Part shown: in pieces, positions 29,074-37,940 of the stretch
Layout of the letters: each line of letters opens with the position of its first letter
Numbering within the stretch: position 1 is the first letter of the stretch
NCBI GenBank assembly: GCA_009746045.1
Contig: RPFO01000281.1
Coordinates: 1-40,249, forward strand
DNA length: 40,249 nt
Source: Mesostigma viride
Lineage: Eukaryota; Streptophyta; Mesostigmatophyceae; Mesostigmatales; Mesostigmataceae
Direction of reading: 5' to 3'
The notes under the pieces: generated by a model
Seen by the model: only the letters and a program-made list of their open reading frames with translations
Told to the model about the DNA's origin: nothing
The model's database searches: none
Made by a program: the position numbers and the translations under genes

Positions 29074-31528
29074 TCATTCAGAGAAGAACTCGTCCACGTC
29101 AACGGGGCACACCTGGCGCAAAATCTGCCCCAGCTCATGTGCTCTCGCCGCCTCAAACACACGCCGCTCGCTCGGCGCGCTCAACGCGAACAGGCCCCCC
29201 GCCTCAAACCCCCCCACGAGGCCCTTCCCCTGCGCGCGGACCAGCCGCCGGTCCCTGGGAAAGACGTAGATGCAGCCCCTAGTGGGCCGCAGCTCGCACG
29301 GGTGGAGGGCCACCCGGTGCTGGATGCCCGAAAGCATCTCGGCTTCTTCTGGCATGCCCAGCTGGTCCTCGTCGCTGTCGCACACAGGCGACGGAAACAG
29401 CGTTGCCTGCTCAGCATCGGTGCCCCGGAACGAGCACCGGCACGTCCAATCGCTCAACGACCCCCCGGGGTGCCCCTGATGATCCACCGCTCTGGAATAT
29501 TCCTCGCAGCTGAAGTGGGCGGGGAGGACGAGCACGTTGACCGTCCGGTGGCTGTCCGCCACGTGGTCTTCTTCCGACCCGACTCGCGACGGCCGCTCCC
29601 CTCGTGCGATGCCTCCTCCCTCCTCCTTTTTGTCGCTATTTTTGGCCGCCTCCTGAGACAACTGTCCTCCAGCCCCCTCTTTATCACTCACATTCCCCCC
29701 TCCTCCCTCCTTGACGCTCACATCCCCTTGTGTCTGAACGCTCACATCGCCTTGGAGATTCTGATGATTGCTCCTTGGAACATCCCCAGTGTGTTTGCGG
29801 TCCGGCCCTTGTGGTTGTTGATACGTGGTGGCGATTGCGTAGCCCCTCGACCCCGACCCGGCGGTGATCTCCACCATCGGCGGGGTTGCTGTGTCCACAT
29901 CTGCTGCCGGTGCCTGGCCCCTCGCTGACGCCTCCTCCCCATACTCCATCTCGCCCTTGTCCATGACACCCTCCAGGCTTATCTCCCCCTCCTTGGCCGT
30001 GCCCCCCTGCCTCCTTTCCCCCTCGTTGACTGTCTCACCACCGCCACCCTCGGACTTGCTTCTGCCACCCGCCAACCAGCGCGCAGCCGCCGCGTACGCT
30101 GCCGATATACCCGCCTCCGTCGTCGGGAAGCGGCGGAAGGGGAGCGGGTAGCATGACTCCGTGCCGGGTGGCAGCTCCTCGATGGGCAGCCTGCGACCGA
30201 AAAGGAGTTGAAAAAGAGTTGGAAAAGAGTTGGAAAAGAGTTGGAAAAGAGTTGGAAAAGCGTTGGAAAAGAGTTGGAAAGAGTTGGAAAAGAGCTGGAA
30301 AAGAGCTGGAAAAGAGTTGGAAAAGAGTTGGAAAAGAGTTGGAAAAGAGTTGGAAAAGAGTTGGAAAAGAGTTGGAAAAGAGTTTCATTCCAAGTTGGTT
30401 GATAAGTTGATTTAGAAGTTGGTTGGCAAGCTGATCGACAGATTGTTTTTCCTTCCCTCACATTTGCGTGGCATATACGGCAGTGCACTTTTTAAGGAAC
30501 GCGGTTACTGGCTTTCTCAAACTGCTATGCTCTTTCAACATTTCAAGCTTTCAGGAGACAGCCCGATCTGATGACGAAATAGAAAGAAAGAGAGGCCTAC
30601 TTCACACTGTGGATCTAATGGAGATACTCCTAGCCAATGCAATGAGAACAAAACGAAATGAAAATGCAGCATATTTCAATGCCATGAATATGCAATGAAC
30701 ATACAGCGCTTCAGATTGCGCAGTCTCACAAGACCTTTTGCAGGTCTGGCCGTCATCAGGAAAAATCAGCCTAGAGCCTGCGCGCAAATGGGAATAGGTG
30801 CATTTACCCACGGTGCATTTACCTCATCCCAGGAACATACCTGCGCTGACAGGGTCCGGGGAAGACACAGGCTCGGCTGGCCGATGTAAGCAAGCTCATT
30901 CATCCATTATAATGTAACTTGCGGGGAAAATAATACAGGCTGTAACCGCTTACCGCTCGCTGGTGACCTGAAAATGGAGGTGCCAGGGAATCGAGGCGCC
31001 CGCATCCCGCCCATTGAAGATCACGCGAAAGGTGCCCTTGGTAGCGCGGTACAAGTCCACCATCGCGTGCAAGACGCCCGGGCTCAACTCCTGGTCCACG
31101 TGACGCGCAAACATGACGGTGTAGTGCTCGCGGGTGATCCACGAGAAGTTCGCCCCCGCCAGAAACTCTCGCTGGTCCTCGCCCAGTTTCATGGGCAACA
31201 GCCTTTCCTTCGGATTCACGGTCACGATGTTGACAGGGCACAGGAAACAGTGTCGTTTCTGGGAATCCCGTTCGTCGTAAAAGAGATCTTTCTCGTCGGC
31301 GGGGACCATGATGCCTCGCTTCTGCAGCTCTTCCACGTTGCCTCGGATTTCTCTGTGGGGTATCCACGACACGCGGTAGTGCAGACCCCGATGGCTGTGA
31401 CCGTGTCTTTTCCCGTCATTATCGTCGGGGAACACCTCCCGCGTCTGGTAATCGTCAGAAGGGAGCACAAATCCCTCGAACGTCTGAAGCTCCCAAATCT
31501 CCCGCAGCTTGTCCCCCAGATCGTGCAT
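29074..31528 (-). CDS. GalT/HIT-superfamily protein, DUF4922 / GDP-galactose-phosphorylase-like
   Basis: Two exons, 30954-31528 and 29074-30190. The donor (GAGCG|GTAAGC) and acceptor (GTCGCAG|GCTGCCC) join in phase to give 563 aa. Exon 1 holds CFLCPVN, then EFLAGANFSWITREHYTVMF, ARHVDQ, and FNGRDAGASIPWHLHFQ. The HxHxQ is the nucleotide-transferase active-site pattern of the HIT/GalT superfamily. Exon 2 starts LPIEELPPG, as expected after HLHFQ, then has a ~150-residue Gly/Glu/Lys-rich low-complexity insert (GDVSV repeats). It closes with CIYVFPRDRR, GGFEAGGLFAL and an acidic end. Probable nucleotide-sugar phosphorylase or nucleotidyltransferase; the substrate is unknown. The start is uncertain: ATG 31528 directly follows a good acceptor-like gtgccag, so an upstream exon may exist. 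Confidence 0.72.
30205..30385. repeat. 11-bp minisatellite (gagttggaaaa)n in the intron
   Basis: About 16 copies lie just upstream, in gene direction, of the 3' splice site at 30191. On the gene strand it is ctttttccaactc-like and pyrimidine-rich, so it may serve as the polypyrimidine tract. Open frames through it (Lys/Glu/Trp-rich on plus, Phe/Ser-rich on minus) are repeat artefacts. Confidence 0.95.
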
Positions 31529-32339
31529 CCTGGCACAAAAGTGATCAAGGCATCAGGTGAGAAAAAATGCCGGTCCAGTATTGCCTATTCCATCAACAGA
31601 ATAACGATTCAAGCATAACGAGGTTTAATGGCCGATCAAGTCTAAGCCGGGCGGCACAAAACGTTTCGCGTGTATGGCACGCATATCATGTTGCATCGTT
31701 GCGTGCTCCCTATCGTTCCGTGCGGAGTCACCGGCGCGGGAATAACCTCAACTCCACTCAACTCAACCGTGCGGAGTCAGCTGGGACACGTGGCGACTCG
31801 TGATGAATCATGACTCGTGGACAGTTGTAAGTCGCAGATGCGTCGCCGAAGATGCTGGGAAGCGGGAGGATCCCTGATGCGAATGACAGAAGAACCACGT
31901 GCAAGCATTGCCTTCTTGGATCGAACATGGACGTTCGCATAACTGAACGCCTGGAGCAAGGTTGAGGTTTTGACTAATAAAGCGATGGCCGTGGCAGGAA
32001 TAGCAAATTACACCACTGTTTAGCAGCCCATTTAACAGGCATAGACGCGAGATGAATAATTTTCATCCCGCAAAAATGTGCGTTGTAACGCGCTGGATAG
32101 ATGAATACGCCTACTGCAGGCATTGGCTGTGGAGACCTCGACCGCACTATCTGTCATGAACACAGCTACGTAATTTCGCTGTGCGGAGATTTCTGGATTT
32201 ACGTAGTGATTATTCTGGCATGTTTGGCAAGTTAGTTTATTTGCGTAAAATCATGGTACTTTTCGATTAGTACCATCTTTGAAGTTTTGTGCCTGACAGT
32301 TGTGCAGGGCCCCGTAGTCGACAACGTTTACCGGTGACA
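31529..32339. promoter_or_regulatory. Intergenic region between divergent genes
   Basis: 811 bp between the ATG of the minus-strand GalT/HIT-type gene and the ATG of the plus-strand ubiquitin-like gene, holding both promoters unless an upstream exon exists. A direct repeat 'ccgtgcggagtca' (near 31717 and 31768) is the only motif noted. Confidence 0.45.
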
Positions 32340-34881
32340 ATGAGCGCAACAGTGCGCATCAGGTACATTGCAGACACTCGGTGGTTTATTTCTGCCTATT
32401 CTCTCCATTTTTTGCCTGCTGATGCAAGGATGTCGTGTCACTGCTCGGAGTTGCTCTTGCAGACGTGTGGAAGTTGGCGAGTGAAAACGATGTCAGTGAC
32501 ACTGGCAAGTGCATTTGTCGGTTTTCATGCGCTGCCCTTCCTCTGCTGTCCAGAGTGAAATTCATTGATAACGATCAAGAGTTGCCGCTGACCCTCCCCG
32601 CCACAGCAACAATGCAGCAAGTGATTACGGAGGTGCGTAGTTTGCTGCATGTTATGGCGAACATAGCCCACGAGCATCTGCTTTCGTGCCTACTAATAAC
32701 TCTGTCGGCTCGCCGGCTCGGAAATTAGCTGACTGAAATGCTTGGTTACAATGCGGTGGTGCATCTGCTGTGGAGTATGCTACCAATTCCTGCGGAAGTA
32801 ATAATGCTACAGCATGAAAAACAAGGAATTATCGTCTTCACTTCATGCCCCAGTACACCCCCCCGCCCCACGTTTAAGATTCTCAGGTTTAAGATCATGA
32901 GACCCTGGATTTTGAAATTTCAGGTTTAAGATCGCAGGGCTGGTTTTGGGCAAAAAGATCTTAAAGTTGGTACAAAAAGCCATGCAAAAAGCTGCCAAGT
33001 TCCGGCCAGTGCCCAGTGTACTCAGGTATGCCGCATCAGGTTGAAGATCGCCTACAGCTCCCAACTTTAACATCATCAGCCCTGGATTTGATTTTAGGTT
33101 TAAGATCGCAGCCCTGGGTCGGCCGGACCCCAATCTTAAACGTGTGTGTGTGGGGGGGGGGTAAGCGTTGAGATAAGGGAAGGCCGGTTGTAGTTTCTCG
33201 GCAGCTTCGTTGTTTCATGGATCAAGTGTGCCATGGCCTCCCGATGGTACCACACAACTAGCAGCTAACTTCCAGCAAGTGAACTGCTATGTGGTCCCTA
33301 GTTGCCAATATCCACATCATTAATATTAAATGTGCTTAATCTCTTACCTTGGGAGTCATCACCGGCTCCCGCCTAGTGCAGTGCGTCCTGTTATGACAAC
33401 CAGTTTTCGGGGCATGACCCGGACATTGTTATCCATTAGTTGCTGCTTTTTTTTGTGGTGGCAGTGGCGCAACGAAGCGTGCGCGCCACGCACGCCTCAC
33501 ACCATAGCCGGGAACAGGGATTGCAAGTGTGAAACATTGCTCGGGAGCCGAAGCAATCAACATGAAGCTTGCTCCTAATGCTGGACCCCCAAGTTTCGAT
33601 GGTGGACCAGTCAACCTCGGCAGTGCTTTACTATAGTAGTTCAGTTTTGTTTTGTTTTAATTCATTTTCCAATCATGATTGGCAGGGGGCGAGACGGTGG
33701 GCGCTGGTCAACCAGCTGGCATGGCAATTCAGCTTCTTTAGGGCATTACTCAGAAAAAAAAAAGCTTATTCCTCCTTAATCTGTACTTGCAGTGGCGCCC
33801 CTATTCCCCCCTATTTAGTGCTTGCGACGGCACCCCTATCCCTCATGTAGTGCTTGCGACGGCACCATGTAACGCTGGGGGCAGTGCATCGTATTCTCCG
33901 TCAGACCTGTTCGCAGTCGGAGGGGGGTTCCCTGTCCTTAATTGGCAAGGGTGGAGGTTGGTGGTGGCCAACTAGGGCTGGTACCATCCGTCGGTGGGTG
34001 CTGGGTGGTGCCCACTAGCTGTCAACGCTATTACCGCTCGCAAGCCCTTTGCCTTCGCACATGTGTTAACTTTGCCTAGCACATGTGCCCAGGCTCTCTA
34101 CCCGCAATGGATAAGTACCCATGGATTCCTCTTAGCCTTCTTCACAATGGCAATGCAAGGCAAGCGCTGAGTAGGTGGTTAAGTTTATCTCCCCATGTGG
34201 AGTGACTGGAGTCCTACTAGGTGGTTAGATGCCATGTTACTAGATGTCTATTACTTAGGTGGTTAGATGCCAAGTATTGCCCCATGCGGACTATTTCCAC
34301 TTGTCCGTAACGCTCATCTAGAAAGACTGTCCGGAGCAATCGTTTCAAACGAACCATTCTTTCCCACCACCACCACCCCACCCGCCCGTCCGCCTGCCCG
34401 CCCGCCCTCCCGCCCGCCCCCCGCTCCCTTCCCCACCCCCCCACCCCCCCACCCCCCCTCACCCACCCACCCACCATCACGCAGGTGCGGCGCCATCGCG
34501 GGTGGCACCACGAGCGGCTGCGCTTCGTCTGCAACGGCCACCTGATGGACGTCCACGAGTCCCTGGCCGCCCGCGAGAACGCGGTGATGCACTGTGTGGC
34601 CTCACCGCCACAGCCGGCCGCCGAGGGGCCTCCCCCAGGTGGCCGCCCAGGGGGGCCAATGGGAGCCAGGGAGCCGGCGGGGGGAGGCAGCATGTTCGGT
34701 CCTGGGTTTGCGTTCGGGCCCGCACCGGAGCCGGGACACACAGGACTGCATGGGAGCCATCCAGGGAATCTTTTTTTGGCGGTGGTGGTCAGCGTTCTGG
34801 GTGTGTTCTGGGCGGCATTCCTGTCGGCGGGTTCCGATTGGTTCGAGACGCAGGCGGTGTTCCTGCTCGTGTTGCTGACAG
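32340..34881 (+). CDS. Ubiquitin-like-domain membrane protein (Dsc3/TMUB-like), 3' exon not found
   Basis: Exons 32340-32362, 32554-32632 and 34485-34881 join in phase with GT/AG introns. The N-terminus is a ubiquitin-like fold: MSATVRIRVKFIDNDQELPL (strands 1-2), ATMQQVITEVRR (helix), ERLRFVCNGHLMDVHESL (strand/turn), AVMHCVAS. A Gly/Pro-rich linker of ~45 aa follows (with PGGRPGG and FGPGFAFGPAP), then hydrophobic segments LFLAVVVSVLGVFWAAFLS and AVFLLVLLTG. UBL plus C-terminal membrane anchors is the layout of Dsc3/DUF2407 and TMUB-type proteins, which act with membrane ubiquitin ligases in ER/Golgi quality control; that role is an inference. The third exon ends in phase 1 at ACAG|GTGGGC. 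A C-terminal exon should follow; a candidate acceptor at 35910 gives a short tail I do not trust. Confidence 0.72.
32869..33144. mobile_element. Possible MITE-like element with 13-bp inverted ends
   Basis: CACGTTTAAGATT (32869-32881) and AATCTTAAACGTG (33132-33144) are perfect inverted copies; C-rich and G-rich tracts extend the symmetry outward. Inside, 'caggtttaagatc' or close variants recur at least three times. There is no coding capacity. It lies in intron 2 of the ubiquitin-like gene. Target duplication is uncertain (gta on both outer sides). Confidence 0.5.
33785..33875. repeat. Short direct repeat (tagtgcttgcgacggcaccc)
   Basis: Two close copies (33815-33834 and 33848-33867) with shared flanking 'cccctat', inside intron 2 of the ubiquitin-like gene. 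A further short direct repeat (ggtggttagatgcca) lies at 34221-34235 and 34258-34272. Confidence 0.7.
34365..34482 (+). repeat. C-rich low-complexity tract before exon 3
   Basis: ccacc/cgcc repeats and C runs form a long polypyrimidine-like stretch directly upstream of the gcag acceptor at 34484. Confidence 0.8.
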
Positions 34882-34988
34882 GTGGGCGGCGAGTCGGTCG
34901 CGATGTTTGCCCATGGTGTTGGGTGTCATCGTGCTGTGGTATGTGGTTAGCTGCGAATAGTCCGTGTTCGTGCTGGAGCTGCTGACAG
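34855..34988 (+). repeat. Duplicated exon 3 end with splice donor
   Basis: The exon end gtgttcctgctcgtgttgct-gacag|gtgggcgg (34858-34889) recurs as gtgttcgtgctggagctgct-gacag|gtgggcga at 34964-34996, a period of 107 bp. Both copies keep the same GTGGGC donor, so an alternative splice that adds ~107 nt is possible. Confidence 0.85.
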
Positions 34989-35109
34989 GTGGGCGATGAC
35001 TGATGCGATGGATGGTGAAATGGGTTCCCCGCTCCCACTGGGTGCTGTGTTTTGTCTTCTCCCCCCCCTATCGTTTTGCCCTAAACATTTCTTGTCGGGG
35101 CCTACCAGA

Positions 35110-35190
35110 AGTGCCATCTAGAACTGGGCAAAGGGACCCCGAAAAGAACTGGGCAAGGGGACCCCAAAACAAACTGGGCAAAGGGGTAAG
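35110..35190 (+). repeat. Tandem 'gaactgggcaaagggacccc' motif
   Basis: Three imperfect copies occur here (about 35118-35186), and a fourth is at 39909-39928 (agaactgggcaaagtgaccc). It is therefore a dispersed short repeat of unknown nature. Confidence 0.65.
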
Positions 35191-35217
35191 CCCATGTCTG
35201 GCTATGCCTTGTGCGCT

Positions 35218-35425
35218 CTGGAGTCTGTTGTGCACGGTTGGTTGCGCGCTGTTGGCTGCCCGCTGGGTCGTCGGTTGTGCACGTTCGGTTGCTGGTGCGC
35301 GCTCATACTTCCCTTTCCTGCCACGCCTCGTGTGATCGGTCTGCTGTGCATGGTTGGTTGCGCGCTGTTGGCTGTGCGCTGGGTGGCCTGTTTTGCATGG
35401 ATCGTTGTGCGCTCACGTCGCAGCA
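35218..35425 (+). repeat. ~120-bp tandem duplication
   Basis: Two units share 'ttggttgcgcgctgttggct' and 'cgctgggt..tgttttgcat / gtcggttgtgcac', separated by about 117 bp. No coding function is evident; a VCVQSAP-like peptide just after it (35458-35480) may be a LINE scrap. Confidence 0.65.
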
Positions 35426-37204
35426 CTCTGCGTGCTCATCGTGGGGGCGACCAGGGAGTCTGCGTCCAGAGCGCGCCACGTGTCACAGGGGGCCCCTGGA
35501 TGAGGTATCGCATGCTGCCTCCGTCACGTAACCCTTCACGCACCATACTGCAGGGTCATCCCCCTCCCCCCCCACACACACATCTTCTGCAGCGCCTTTT
35601 TCCCATCGCCCTGAATTCCAGATAAATAGGTGTACGTTTATTCCAAATATAACCAACTTGTTATTGCACCCCATCGCCCTGAATTCCATACAAGTGTGCT
35701 TTGTATCCCATGCAATTGTTCTTGATTTCCATACAACTGTGCTTTGTACCCTATACAAGCTCGTTTGCAAGCTTTGCGTTGTTTGACAGTATTGCATGAT
35801 ATGTTTTTGTAGTAGAACTATCACTTGTGCGGATAGTTCTAATATCGATGGTGTTGACAGGACTAGTACTAGTGTAGTATGGCGATGCTGGGATCTACAT
35901 TCTCAGGAATGTTTCAAGTGTTTGGGCGACTTTCTGCCGTGTGCGATTTTTCGGTGCATGGCGCTGAACAGTCCGTCAGCAGAAATGATGCCGGGCAGAA
36001 GGCAGGTGGCACATATGTGCTTGTGTGGTGTATTGGTTTGCAAAAAGAAAAACGTACATTGACCTAACCTATTAGTACGCTGGCTTCCTGCCTCATCCCC
36101 AACCCAACCTCAACGAACGTATTAGTTGATCAACTAGTCTACGCCACTTTCGTGTCTCATTCTCTGGCTGCTTGAAACTCCGATGACTTTTTTGGTGACG
36201 AGGAATGGCGACGAGGATGACCGAAGCTACCTGTTCCTTGGAGGGGCACTACACTACCGTAGGACTTTCCACATTGTGAACTGACCTGAAAAGTACTCTC
36301 CCCCTGGCTAGGGCCTGAGCCTATGTGTTAGAAGTTAAGGTTTGGGCACTGGCATGTGGCGGATGCATGCACAAGGCATGCCACTCTTTCCACTCATGTC
36401 GAGCATCAATTTCCACAATATACAAACAGCGTGGCAACTTTCCGATTCTGCCTGACAAGTCATGGCCCCTAATCACTGCTAATGTTGAACCCCTCATCAT
36501 CACATCATGCAGCCTCTGTGTGTCGCATGGCTGGCTTAACCCCCCAAACTGCTCATCACAAGCAGGGCCACCAAGCTGCGCCAACTTCTGTTGGTTTCAA
36601 GCTTAGGGCAAACACGGCCGCTCGTCCGTTGGAAGCATTTCGCTTCTACCTTATGCCACCGGCGCCACCTTGCTCAACGTGAGCCTGTGTCCACGACAGG
36701 TGTCATAAGTTTTCCTGCTCGGTGGCCTGCAAGCCAGCTCCCTCGGTAACTTTAACATAAAAGCAAGGCTGTCAGTGTGCCAACAGTCATCCTGGAGGGA
36801 GGTTCCTGTTCCTCGAGGAAGTAGTTGGCAGGCGCCCCTTGCTATCAAGGAGACAACCAGCTATGTGTGGACCGTGTGTAGCCGGGCAATCGCTAGCAGG
36901 TGTCATCCAAGCAATCTCTATCGAGCATGTTACTGGCCCCCGTCCAAGGGGTTGGTCACTTTCCCGATCTCACCACATCCCCTGATCTGGTGCATCGTCA
37001 GCCCGACTCGCCTAGCCCCTGATCATAATCCATTTGTCTTTACGTCAGACCCATAAGCAAAGGGATGGCCAGGACACCTTGGTATGTTAGGGTCAGTAAT
37101 GTGGACCTTGTATGCTCGACTGGTGTGACCTTCCTCGGGGACCATGGCCTGCATTCTCGGGCGTCAGCCGTTGATTTCGCATGGTATGCATCATTCTCCT
37201 ATGC
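35426..37204. other. No confident gene
   Basis: Short direct repeats (catcgccctgaattcca, twice; tttccatacaactgtgctttgta-like, twice) lie at 35605-35760. Small ORFs at 35879-36067 (plus) and 36321-36584 (minus) show no recognisable family. The sequence before 37205 is not part of the ORF1-like copy that follows. Confidence 0.35.
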
Positions 37205-37925
37205 GCCCCCGCTCCTTCTCACCTTTAAGAGCCCGGCGGACAAGATTTCTTTTCTCAGACGCCGCAAGCGGCTCGAGAAGACTCTCTTCACCCTTGATGA
37301 TGACTTGACCCTGGCGCAGCAACAACTGCGACGGGAGCTATGGCCGACCTACCTCCAGCTCCGGCAGACCAAGGCGGGGCAGCCGGTGTACTGGAAGGGG
37401 GCGGCCATCTACGTCGGCCACAAGCCCTGGCAGGCGACCCCCGCGGCCCCAGCGACTCCAGACGCCCCAGCTTAGGGGAATACAGCAGTAGTAGTGTAGA
37501 ATAGATAGACCGTGGCCATGTACATGTACGCCTCCTAGAGGCACTATCCTAGCTAAGCCACGCGCTTTATTTAATCATGTACATGTGTGCCTATGATGTG
37601 CCACACTCCAGATGATGCCTAGTTTTATTTAGTTATGCTGTGCCCATGCAGAGAGCTGCTCTCTGCTGAGATGCCACGCTCTAGTTTTTGTATAGCTATG
37701 ATGAATTCTTCCCCCCCGTGCCAGGATCCCCCCCTTAGGCGGGTTGAACCTGAGACAGCATGGTGGTGCCGGTGCCCTGGTGCACCTAGAGCAAGGGTCG
37801 TTGACATTCCCACCCTTGCAGGAAGTAGCTTAGAATGTATGATAGGCCATATGCCCCTTCTCTGGGCTATGTGCTACATATACTCCCAACGGAGTTATGT
37901 TCCTAATTAATTAACTAATTAATCA
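37205..37925 (+). pseudogene. 5'-truncated copy of the ORF1-only LINE-like element
   Basis: From 37205 the frame reads PLLLTFKSPADKISFLRRRK, LDDDLTLAQQQLRRELWPTY, LQLRQTKAGQPVYWKG, AAIYVGHKPWQ, and stops at 37475. This aligns with the C-terminal part of the intact copy at 38105-39481. A homologous ~420-bp 3' UTR follows, including the hairpin ACTCC-CAAC-GGAGT and a (TTAA)n-type tail at 37903-37924. Here the C-terminus continues in frame, where the downstream copy has lost one G. Confidence 0.78.
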
Positions 37926-37940
37926 ATGCATCATTCCTCT

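Noticed and set aside
29137-29928. 263-aa plus-strand ORF
   Set aside because: Antisense to exon 2 of the GalT/HIT-type gene, which has the conserved motifs and matching splice phases.
30974-31618. 214-aa plus-strand ORF
   Set aside because: Antisense to exon 1 carrying the HLHFQ motif.
35879-36067. Small ORF as the last exon of the ubiquitin-like gene
   Set aside because: An acceptor-like tctcag precedes it and the phase fits, but the peptide lacks any family feature and other acceptors are equally possible.
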